From Pirellulaceae bacterium (GTDB taxonomy: Bacteria > Planctomycetota > Planctomycetia > Pirellulales > Pirellulaceae), in NCBI GenBank assembly GCA_016784735.1, contig JADHUC010000016.1:1-59422 (forward strand): a stretch of 59,422 nt of DNA, in the 5' to 3' direction. Shown here in pieces: positions 18,701 to 25,704 of the stretch (the stretch's first letter is position 1; every line of letters starts with the position of its first letter). The translations under genes and the position numbers were made by a program. The notes under the pieces were generated by a model. That model was not told the origin of the DNA, did no database searches, and saw only the letters and a list, made by a program, of their open reading frames with translations.

Positions 18701-21700
18701 GAACTCGACGCCGACGAGGATATCGATGCCGTCGAACGTCGCGTCTCCGGGATCGCGCAGGTCGGTGATGCGAATGGCCTGGTGGCCGTTCACCTCGATG
18801 TGCTCGATGTTGTAGTCGGCTCGGTTGCCGCGGTAGATCGCGGTGTCGACGCCATCCGCGCCGTTGTCGCCCAGGACGTGGCCGAGGGTGCCATCCTGGA
18901 AGACGACGCGGGTATCGCCGGTGCCCTTCCAGTTCTCTATGGTGCCCGTGACGTTGCCGTGGCCGGAGGCCACATGCCGGTCGTCGCCGATCCAGTAGAG
19001 ATCGTTGTCGACGACGACGCTGTCGCCGAAGATGTAGTCGATGTAACCGGCAGCGGGCAGGCCCGTCGTCGGATCGAGGCCGTAGTCGTCACCGAGACCC
19101 GTCAGCGTGTCGCCGCCGCCGCCGCCGATCAGGTAGTTGTTTGGCCCGTTGTTGGTCGTCGTGTTGGCATCGGCCCCGGTCAGCTCGTCATTCTGAGCGG
19201 ACCCGACCAGGCCCTCTATCAGCGCGTAGGTGTCCAGCAGGTTGCTCGATGTCCCGTTTGCGTTGGCAGTCTGCATATTGGCGAAGATAGCGATCGGGAC
19301 ATCTTCGTAGCTGCCGATGTCCATGTCGCCTTCGGTGCCGTCGCCGTTCAATTCGATCACCGGGAGGCCGATGGTGATGGGCGAGTCGCCGAACAGCCGG
19401 TCGCCGTCGTTGGCAACCGGGCCAAGGCCGCCTTCCATCAAGTCGTTGCCCGGGCCGCCGTTGAGGTGGTCGTCGCCGACGCCGCCGCGCATCCAGTCGT
19501 TGCCGTTGCCGGCGAACATCTCATCGACGCTGTCACCGCCCTCCATGTAGTCGTTGCCGTCGCCGCCGAACATAAGGTCGGTGTCAGCCTCCCCGAACAG
19601 CATGTCGTCGCCGTCGCCGCCGAACACCTCGTCGATGCCGTCGCCGCCGTGGACCTCGTCATCGCCGTCGCCGCCGTGCGCGGTGTCGAGCGCGCCCGGA
19701 CCGGCCGAGATGTAGTCGTTGCCGGGGCCGCCGTGGATGAAGTCGTCGTTCTCGTAGTCCGTGATCCAGTCGTCGCCGGGGCCGCCATAGAGGTGGTCGT
19801 TGCCCTGGGCGCCTTCGATGACGTCGTTCCCGGCATCGCCATAAACGTAGTCGTCGCCGAGCGCCGCGACGATGTAGTCGTTGCCCTCGAGACCGACAAC
19901 GACGATGTGTCCGTCATTGGCGCTGCCGCCATCCGGGAGGGTCTCGTAAATGGCGTTGAAGTAGTCGTTGATGCCATAGGTGTCAGCGGCCCCGACACCG
20001 TCGTACGGATTGTCGTTGTTGAATCCGTCGAGCGTGTAGTAGGCGGACTGGAGCCCGAAGGCGTCGCCGATGTGCTCCAGACCCGTGGTGCGCATGATCA
20101 GGTCGGAGAACTGCTCGCCGATGATCTGGTCGCCGAGGTGATGGCCGACCGGCATGCGATAGAGATAGTAGAAGCGGTCGGCGTCCTGCATGCGCTGGCC
20201 GAAGTCGGCCATGATGAGGCTGAAGGTGGTGCCGAGCGGGGTGTCGAACAGCGGCTGTTCGGCAAGGCCGCCGATCCACAGGTCGATATCCCAGAAGCCC
20301 AGGTCGCCGCCGCCGTTGTCGTTCTGGTTCCAGGTGCCGGTGACCGGATCGTAGACGGGTGAGCCCTGGCCGCGCAGGAACAGGACGGCGTCTGCGTGCA
20401 GCGGATCGTTCTGGTCGGCCGCCGCATCGAGGATCACCTGGGCGTTGTCGCGCAGGTCCTTCAGCGTGATAACGACATCGCCGGGCGTGGGGTCGTAGGC
20501 CGTTGCGTCGAAGGCGCCGAGAGAGTCGGTGCCACTCGCGGAGCCGGCCTCGTAGGCGCGGCGCATGGTGGCCAATCCGAAGACGTCATCCTCGCGACCG
20601 TAGGCGGCGATGAAGTTGACCAGCGATTCCGGGTGGCGCAGGTGGCCGCCGAAGTCCTCCCAGCTCGTGTAGGGCGCGATGCCCCAACCGTTGCTGTTGT
20701 TGGACGTGTTTTCGAGGAGCCCATCGAAGGTCTGTTGGCGCATTTCGTTGAGGGTCGGCAGGCCGACGTCGCGGGCGCGCGCGATGTCGATCGCCGCGAG
20801 GTCGAGCGGAATGCCGACGGTCGTCTGCTGCAGTGCGCTGGTGACGAACTCGTCGATCGCGTTGGCGTGCTGATTGAGCAGGCCGAGCGCGATGCCGCTC
20901 GGGCCGTTATCCTGGTAGAACGACGGGCTGAGGAAGGCATCGAACAGGTCGTTGGATTCGAAGGTCGGGACGTAGCCCGGCTCGCCGGGATTCACGCCAT
21001 TGCCGTCCGGGATCGCGACCCGCATGGTTTCGGAATTCTGCGAATGGCCGAGGCGGAACACGGCCTGCGAGAACTCGAGGCTGATGCCCATGTTGATGTC
21101 TGACGAGTACGACACGAATTCCGGCATCACCACGAAGCCGCCGACGTACTGGTCGATGGCGATGTGGTTGTACTCGGTCTCGGTGATGATGCGGGCGGCC
21201 TGGTAGATCTTCTCGCCGTCCCACACGCCCGGCGCGGTCTGCCACTGGGCCAGGTAGTCGGCTCCAGCCTGGCCGCCGAGCAGTGCAGCCTGCTCGGTGA
21301 CGGCTGCCATGACGGCATCCGCCTGGATGTTGTGCTCTTCATGGAAGATAAAGTGGATCGCGGTCAGGCCGGCATTCTCGTTGACGCGGTGGTCGCCGGA
21401 GACGTAGTGCGAGGCGAGCAGCGCCTCGTTGTACTGCCCCGGGCCCGGATCGAGGGTGGGATCCGCGGTGCCCATGGGCGCCAACGGATTACCCATTTGG
21501 TCCACCGGGCTCGCCGCGTTGCCCATGTCGGAGATGATGGCGTGGCCAGTCTGCTTGGCGTAGCCGACCTGTGACTGGAGGCACAGGTTCGCATCGGCGT
21601 CCGCCTGCGTCCAACGCACGAACGGGTCGTTGGCGGCGGCGTAGCTCGCGCCCATGCCGGCAATCGACTGGTCGGAGCGGTACATGACGGTCTGCTGCGG

Positions 21701-22927
21701 TGTGAACGTGATCTTGCCGACCCCGTCGGCCCGGATCACCGGCGCATCGATCACGTCCATGTCGATCAACTCGATGCCGAGACGCGCGGCGTTGACCTTC
21801 GTGTCGGCAAAGGTGGCGAGGTCGTGATTGCTTCCGTTGCCATCCTCGGCGCTGGTGATCAGCTTGCCGGTGACGTTGCCGTCGGCGTAGTATTGGCGCA
21901 CCAGCACGTTAATCGTGGAATGACTGCCGTAGGTCTGGCTCTGGTCGATCAACAGGCCGGTGTTGTTGTTGAATTTCGGAACGATCGGATTGCCGTCTGC
22001 ATCCAATTGACCGACGTTGAGCACAGCGTCGCCGTTGGGATTGATGGTGAAATCGCTGGCCGGGTTGGACAGGGCGCCGCGGCTCAGCATCATCATGTTT
22101 GCCGTCGGACCGGTGGCACCCGGATCATAGAGCGGGTCGCTCGGCGACAGCGGGGTCAGTGCAAAGCCGCCACCCTTGGTGATGAAGTCGAGGCCGTGGT
22201 CGAAGAACTGGCCGAACATTGCAAAGAAATCGTTGAAGGGAACGCCGCCGAGGACGCCGGGGTCCGGGATGAAGGCGGTCTGCGTCGTGCCGACGACGCT
22301 GTTGCTAACGTCGACAGCCTCACCGCCCATCTGCACCATGGCCGCGTACGCCGCCGGATTGTAGGTCGGGCTCGCCGGGTCGACGTCGGAATTGGCGATG
22401 AGTTGGGTGGCCGTGCGCGGCGAGGTGCCCGGCGCGGGAATCGCGGTCTCGGCGAACTGAGTCGCGAAATCGGCCGGCACGATAAGCGGCTGGCCGTCTT
22501 CGCCAAGGATCGGGGTGCCGTCACCACTATCGATGACCTGCATCGTCACCGGGTCGAACGTAAAGCCGTACGACGTGCCGTTGTTGGGGTGGTCGGGGGC
22601 GAAGATTCGCAGGAAATCGGTGTCGGACTGGCCCCAATCGCCGTGCAGATTGGTGCCCGGCACGAAGTCGCCGTTGGCGTCGAAACCGCCGACGAGATTG
22701 TTGTTTTCGCCAGAAACCTCGCGAACCCCGTTTGGATCCAGTGGACCAAGGAACTGGGCGTAATCGTTCCCGATATTGACCTGCTCCGAGAGGTAGTTCA
22801 AGTCGGCGTCTGCGAGGTTTATGGTCAGCAGGCGACGATCCTCCAACGGTTCAAACGACAGTTCGCGTTGGAATCGGACCTTGTTCTTGCGCGATCGCAC
22901 GCGACGGTTAGCGGATCGACTCAACAT
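15761..22927 (-). CDS. Giant secreted animal-type haem peroxidase with RTX and fibronectin-III repeats
   Basis: 2388 residues from ATG 22927, which has AGGAG 7 bases upstream. Residues 1-34 are basic and end in FEPLEDRRLL, the N-terminal signature of large exported planctomycete proteins. Residues ~40-970 are an animal-type (An_peroxidase) domain: distal-side FGQFFDHGLDF near residue 240 and the proximal-side HFIFHEEHN near residue 530. Residues ~1010-1160 are RTX calcium-binding nonapeptides (GGDGDDMLFGE, GGPGNDYI and similar). Residues ~1420-2388 are ten fibronectin type III modules of about 96 residues. It should use peroxide to oxidise halide or organic substrates at or outside the cell surface, with calcium-dependent folding. 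No C-terminal anchor is seen. A palindrome pair and ANGGA motifs lie upstream. Confidence 0.9.
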   Translation of the reverse strand: MLSRSANRRVRSRKNKVRFQRELSFEPLEDRRLLTINLADADLNYLSEQVNIGNDYAQFLGPLDPNGVREVSGENNNLVGGFDANGDFVPGTNLHGDWGQSDTDFLRIFAPDHPNNGTSYGFTFDPVTMQVIDSGDGTPILGEDGQPLIVPADFATQFAETAIPAPGTSPRTATQLIANSDVDPASPTYNPAAYAAMVQMGGEAVDVSNSVVGTTQTAFIPDPGVLGGVPFNDFFAMFGQFFDHGLDFITKGGGFALTPLSPSDPLYDPGATGPTANMMMLSRGALSNPASDFTINPNGDAVLNVGQLDADGNPIVPKFNNNTGLLIDQSQTYGSHSTINVLVRQYYADGNVTGKLITSAEDGNGSNHDLATFADTKVNAARLGIELIDMDVIDAPVIRADGVGKITFTPQQTVMYRSDQSIAGMGASYAAANDPFVRWTQADADANLCLQSQVGYAKQTGHAIISDMGNAASPVDQMGNPLAPMGTADPTLDPGPGQYNEALLASHYVSGDHRVNENAGLTAIHFIFHEEHNIQADAVMAAVTEQAALLGGQAGADYLAQWQTAPGVWDGEKIYQAARIITETEYNHIAIDQYVGGFVVMPEFVSYSSDINMGISLEFSQAVFRLGHSQNSETMRVAIPDGNGVNPGEPGYVPTFESNDLFDAFLSPSFYQDNGPSGIALGLLNQHANAIDEFVTSALQQTTVGIPLDLAAIDIARARDVGLPTLNEMRQQTFDGLLENTSNNSNGWGIAPYTSWEDFGGHLRHPESLVNFIAAYGREDDVFGLATMRRAYEAGSASGTDSLGAFDATAYDPTPGDVVITLKDLRDNAQVILDAAADQNDPLHADAVLFLRGQGSPVYDPVTGTWNQNDNGGGDLGFWDIDLWIGGLAEQPLFDTPLGTTFSLIMADFGQRMQDADRFYYLYRMPVGHHLGDQIIGEQFSDLIMRTTGLEHIGDAFGLQSAYYTLDGFNNDNPYDGVGAADTYGINDYFNAIYETLPDGGSANDGHIVVVGLEGNDYIVAALGDDYVYGDAGNDVIEGAQGNDHLYGGPGDDWITDYENDDFIHGGPGNDYISAGPGALDTAHGGDGDDEVHGGDGIDEVFGGDGDDMLFGEADTDLMFGGDGNDYMEGGDSVDEMFAGNGNDWMRGGVGDDHLNGGPGNDLMEGGLGPVANDGDRLFGDSPITIGLPVIELNGDGTEGDMDIGSYEDVPIAIFANMQTANANGTSSNLLDTYALIEGLVGSAQNDELTGADANTTTNNGPNNYLIGGGGGDTLTGLGDDYGLDPTTGLPAAGYIDYIFGDSVVVDNDLYWIGDDRHVASGHGNVTGTIENWKGTGDTRVVFQDGTLGHVLGDNGADGVDTAIYRGNRADYNIEHIEVNGHQAIRITDLRDPGDATFDGIDILVGVEFATFADQTISLWAPTNLMASLVAGPQVSLTWMDNATSETGFVVERSDNGGAFTPIATPAASAGTGNVNFVDNTVLPGNTYDYRVYAVSGVIPSGNSNTANVIVPAVPAAPTTLAGTLQAGPQVSLTWMDNATGETGFVIERADNGGAFTQLAMPAANAGTGNVNYVDDTVLPGNTYDYRVCAMNGIIVSGNSNTASVIVPAVPAAPTSLTATVQAGPQVSLNWMDNATSETGFVVERSDNGGAFTQLATPAANAGTGNVNYVDTTVLPGNGYEYRVRAVSGPIASGNSNMAAVIVPAVPVAPTNLAATLQAGPQVSLNWMDNATGETGFVIERAVNGGAFTQLATPAANAGTGNVNYVDTTVLPGNTYDYRVYAVNGPITSGNSNTANVIVPAVPTAPTSLAATLQAGPQVSLNWMDNATSETGFVVERAVNGGAFTQLATPAANAGTGAVNYVDTTVVAGNTYDYRVHAVSGPIASANSNTANVIVPAAPTAPTSLAATLQAGPQVSLTWMDNATSETGFVIERAVNGGAFTQLATPAASAGTGAVNYVDTTVAEGNAYDYRVYAVNGPIASGNSNTVSVNLPAALAAPTNLVATLQAGPQVGLTWMDNATNETGFVVQRAVNGGAFTQLATLGANSGGVWNPGGTGNVNYVDTTVLPGNTYEYRVYAVNGPVMSAYSNTANVIVPAVPAAPTSLVATLQAGPQVNLTWMDNAANETGFVIERSDNGGAFTQLATTAANAGTGNVNYADNAVQAGHTYVYRVYAVNGSLASAVSNTASVSLPDAAAAPTNLVGTLASGPEVQLNFQDNANNETGFVIERADNGGAFTQLATLPANTWWWWSTVSYTDTTVDAGNTYDYRVRSLLGSMVSNPSNTVTVVVPHGPAAPSNFTGTASAWIGPFGRVDLSWTDNSNNETGFVIEVSTSPTFQNATRLTAPANSTTLSQNFLWRGTSYYYRIRAENDYDESAWENLDIFPIVIP
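15780..18670 (-). repeat. Tandem 288-bp repeats encoding FN3 modules
   Basis: The word gcattgtcc recurs at 16872, then every 288 bp (17160, 17448, 17736, 18024, 18312, 18600), one FN3 module per unit. The unit starting near 16563 is 309 bp because of a 7-residue Gly/Trp insertion. The outermost units (towards 15780) are more diverged. The near-identity of the central units points to recent unequal crossing-over. Confidence 0.85.
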
Positions 22928-22980
22928 GGCACATCTCCTGGAAGAATAGGGTTGTTTCCCTGCAACAGTACAACGGCACC

Positions 22981-23033
22981 TCCGTGTTTTCTTGCCTCCA
23001 TACAACGACACAATCGCACATGCGTATATCCGT
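22981..23033 (-). promoter_or_regulatory. Candidate CsrA-binding sites in the peroxidase leader
   Basis: On the minus-strand mRNA there are three ANGGA motifs in the leader: ACGGA (23029-23033), ATGGA (22997-23001) and ACGGA (22981-22985). The Shine-Dalgarno AGGAG (22935-22939) adds a fourth GGA. CsrA proteins recognise ANGGA, and several sites including the ribosome site are typical of repressed mRNAs. All are kept in leader copy B. No binding is shown. Confidence 0.4.
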
Positions 23034-23083
23034 ATGCATGTGGCCGCACACCCGTAAAATAGCCCTCGGTTAGGTAGTGAAAA

Positions 23084-23123
23084 ATAGAGGAATCCGCTAT
23101 TCCCGTGCACCAAGAACCACTAC
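23084..23123. promoter_or_regulatory. Paired 17-bp palindrome, site 5
   Basis: ATAGAGGAATCCGCTAT (23084-23100) and a weaker GCACCAAGAACCACTAC (23107-23123) have centres 23 bp apart. It lies 157 bp upstream of the peroxidase start codon. The aligned positions in leader copy B carry site 6. Confidence 0.5.
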
Positions 23124-23429
23124 TCCATAGTGGGAAGTTCCACCAACCGGTGATGGTTTAGGCATGTACTTTGCGGTGGGCTTGGCGCTCGCACGTCTGC
23201 CGACCCAAGAAGAAGGCCGACGCCTTCGCGTTCCCGCCGGAAGCGATGATTACACGATGGGCCTAAGGCCCCCAAACGCCGACCGCGGAAGCCGACCACC
23301 TGATACCATTGATGTAGTCGCCTTGCGACAGGATCGCCCCAGGCAGCCGATTTACTGGGAGCGGCACCGGGTCCGACATGAACCCGACCTGAATGTGTTG
23401 GCGCCGAACGTTTGGGTTGCGAGACTGAT

Positions 23430-23950
23430 ACCTTCGGTTGTGCGGTGGAGATCCTGGACTTCTTCCATGTGCTAGAGCATTTGTGGAAGATGTGGCGTAG
23501 TTTGCCGAAAGCCTGCAAGGCGGAGGATTTCGTCGAGCATCACACGAGGATGATTCTGGAAGGAAAAGTAGACTATGCAGTGCGCAATGTTGGGCGTTGA
23601 TCAAGAAGTGGAAACGTCGGGGGAAGGCGAAAGCGGAAATGAAGCGCGGGATTGGTTACTTGCGCCGGAATCGGGAACGGATGCGTTATGACGAGTACTT
23701 GACGAAGGGCTATCCGATTGGCAGCGGCGTGGCGGAGGGCACGTGTCGGAACTTGGTGAAGGACCGGATGGAACTGACGGGCATGCGTTGGGAACGTTGG
23801 GGCGCCCAAGCGATGATTTACCTGCGGGCTTTGTACCTGAATGACGAATGGAACACCTTCATCGCCTATCGAATTGAAAAAGAGCAGAAGCAACTACATG
23901 GGGAAGGTGCGGCCTATAGCAAGATCGCAAACTACGCGCAAGCTGTATAG
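23430..23950 (+). pseudogene. ISKra4-type transposase remnant, frameshifted
   Basis: Two frames carry parts of one transposase. The first has EILDFFHVLEHLWK and runs to 23600. The second, 23597-23950, has MRYDEYLTKGYPIGSGVAEG, then TCRNLVKDRMELTGMRWERW and GAQAMIYLRALYL. These are the catalytic-core and C-terminal motifs of ISKra4-family transposases. The N-terminal half is missing, the frame breaks near 23597, and I found no terminal inverted repeats. It cannot move. It lies just beyond leader copy A, so it may mark the site of a past rearrangement. Confidence 0.75.
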
Positions 23951-23980
23951 TTCGGAACGCGAGTCACGCACCGATGCCGA

Positions 23981-24643
23981 TCACCCCTGCTGGAGGCCCC
24001 ACTGTACGGCGAGCCGGGTGAGTTCGGCACCTTTCTTCAGATTGAGTTTGGCCTTCATCTTCTCGCGGTGAGAATCGATCGTGTGGGTGCTCAGGTGGAG
24101 CTGCTTGGCTATCTCGCCGGTGGTCAATCCTCCGCCGATCAGGTGAAAAACCTCCAATTCCCGATCGGAGAGCACATCAAGCGGAGACTCGCTGGACGTA
24201 TCGATCTCTCCAACCGCCTTCCCAATCAGGCGTTCGGCCATTTCCGGACTGACGTAACGCTTGCCTTCGAGCACCTGACGGATGGCGCCGATGATGTTCT
24301 CGCGGCATTGTTGTTTGTTGATGTAGCCCATGGCCCCAGCCCGGAGACACCGCTCGGCATACAACGATTCTTCATATGTGGACACGACAAGCGTTTTGAC
24401 GCGGGTGTCACGAGCCTTGATCTGCTTTATCAGATCTATTCCGTGTCCTCTGCGAAGCGACAGGTCGACGATCACCAGGTCGGGCCCTTTGGCCTTCACC
24501 TCCGCGAGCGCTTCATCCACATCCTCCGCTTCACCGCAGACCTCCATATCGGCCTGGCCGGAGATACGAAGGGCCAGTCCCTCGCGCATCATCGGGTGAT
24601 CGTCAACGACCAGAATCTTCGCCGGTCTGCTGGCTGTGTACAT
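23981..24643 (-). CDS. NarL/FixJ-type response regulator, second copy
   Basis: 220 residues from ATG 24643; a TTG at 24700 would add 19. The receiver has ILVVDDHPMMREGLAL, phosphoacceptor region LVIVDLSLRRGHG and lysine in GYINKQQ. The LuxR helix-turn-helix reads LSDRELEVFHLIGGGLTTGE and then AKQLHLSTHTIDSHREKMKAKL. It is a close paralogue of the regulator at 564-1262, with the recognition helix nearly conserved, so both may see similar DNA. The second histidine kinase is transcribed divergently 1 kb away and is the likely partner. A broken csrA lies between them. Confidence 0.92.
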   Translation of the reverse strand: MYTASRPAKILVVDDHPMMREGLALRISGQADMEVCGEAEDVDEALAEVKAKGPDLVIVDLSLRRGHGIDLIKQIKARDTRVKTLVVSTYEESLYAERCLRAGAMGYINKQQCRENIIGAIRQVLEGKRYVSPEMAERLIGKAVGEIDTSSESPLDVLSDRELEVFHLIGGGLTTGEIAKQLHLSTHTIDSHREKMKAKLNLKKGAELTRLAVQWGLQQG

Positions 24644-24998
24644 TGTGCCATCACCCACTCGTGTGAACTCGTTTGGGTCCAAACGCCATGAATTGGACAA
24701 AGGGCGTCTTCCTGGCAGAACTCCTTTGCGACCTGCTGACGGTTTCCTAGTCAGTAGCGCCGGACACTTTCATGGTTCCGACGTGGCCCGGTACTTTCCG
24801 TCCTTCGGAAGTTGAGCCCAAGCTCGGGGGGCAGCCAACCGGGTCTTCGCATATCAGAGCATGACATGGGGACTTTCGCAATCATGCTTCTGTCACGCCT
24901 TCTTGTGTGCTGGTCAGCAACGGACTGCGCGACCTGCCTCGCACAAGCAGGTTCCACACGGCAAGGGCTCGGGGCGAATACGGGTTGTCGTGTTCGGT
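24644..24998. other. Gap between response regulator and csrA remnant
   Basis: I see no coding sequence, palindrome pair or hairpin here beyond the weak upstream extension of the regulator frame to 24700. Confidence 0.4.
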
Positions 24999-25210
24999 CT
25001 AAAGTGATCCGAATGCAAGGGCCTGCGGCGTCGGATACGCGTAGTCGGCGTGCGTTTGTACCCGTTGGTACAACTCGTCGCGGTCAATGGGCACCTCCTT
25101 CGGCCCCGAAAAGCCAAGCTTCACCCTGTTTCCCTGGATCGACAGCACATCGACTTCATCGTGGAACCAATCCGAATCCGTTCTCCTTTTCTTCGACTCA
25201 GGACCAATAT
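24999..25210 (-). pseudogene. csrA: Broken csrA
   Basis: The minus strand from 25210 reads ATA then LVLSRRKGERIRIGST in one frame, then continues DEVDVLSIQGNRVKLGFSGP and KEVPIDRDELYQRVQ in the next frame to a TAG at 24999-25001. Together these make a full-length CsrA with a ~20-residue tail. Deleting one base after codon 16 explains the frameshift exactly, since the repaired spacing matches the family. The start codon position is ATA instead of ATG, and no ribosome site precedes it. So it is inactive unless a TTG start and a recoding event operate. It lies upstream of the second NarL regulator on the same strand, mirroring the CheB-CheR/NarL/csrA grouping at 0-6.5 kb. Confidence 0.75.
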
Positions 25211-25704
25211 TGCAGCACGCCGTTGGAAAGGACCAGTGATCTCCTCAGCGGCAGCCAATCAGGCGAAACACATCACCCAAAGCTGAATCATCGCAATAAC
25301 GTCCGCCTCGGCAAAGCGAGGAGTCCACGGTTAGCGCATGGGCACAACTGCCAAACTTGCCTGGCGGATTCCGCTACCTACCCCACCACTAGCGCGGGAC
25401 AGCGATCCGACGGCGCCAGGCTAGATTTACGCTGTCGGATCCGGGTTGCACGGGTTGTTGACGGCAGCGAAAATTAGAAGCGACGGGGCTTCACGTTCTT
25501 ACCACGAGACTGTTTTGGCCGGATCACCAGATCTATTGCAGGACTTCGGCAGAACCTCAGTAGTGATTCTGTCTACCCAAGCGTGACTTCATTCCCAGTG
25601 TAGTGTAACGACCTGCGTGATATCCCCATTTGTACCCGCCAATCGATTTGGCGACTAACAACGGAATTCCGAGACCTTTTAGGACCTGTGTGGTGGGCCG
25701 GACG
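25211..25704. other. Upstream region of the second histidine kinase
   Basis: Nearly 500 bp with no gene that I can support. It contains palindrome site 7 at 25338-25377. No clear sigma-70 promoter is visible. Confidence 0.45.
25338..25377. promoter_or_regulatory. Paired 17-bp palindrome, site 7
   Basis: CTGGCGGATTCCGCTAC (25361-25377) is a good half-consensus. The partner ATGGGCACAACTGCCAA (25338-25354) is weak, with centres 23 bp apart. It lies 328 bp upstream of the second kinase and 128 bp upstream of the broken csrA, in the divergent gap. This is the weakest of the seven sites. Confidence 0.35.

Larger units (their letters stand above)
22828..23251. repeat. Leader duplication, copy A (peroxidase)
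   Basis: About 424 bp covering the first ~33 codons of the peroxidase, its leader, the palindrome pair and ~130 bp beyond. It matches 28808-29241 in the same orientation with a few small gaps. Longest shared blocks include gttcgcgttggaatcggac and caatcgcacatgcgtat. The copies diverge on both sides. Confidence 0.8.

Noticed and set aside
17297..20362. A 1021-codon open frame on the plus strand
   Set aside because: It is the antisense of the FN3 and RTX repeats of the peroxidase. Repeats without stops on one strand often leave the other open. It has no ribosome site and a low-complexity, repeat-derived translation.
22515..22763. Small plus-strand frames inside the peroxidase
   Set aside because: They are antisense to the peroxidase domain, with no ribosome sites and no recognisable products.
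24731..24793. Palindrome site upstream of the second NarL regulator
   Set aside because: GTAGC at 24754 has no matching RCTAC arm and no partner 23 bp to either side.
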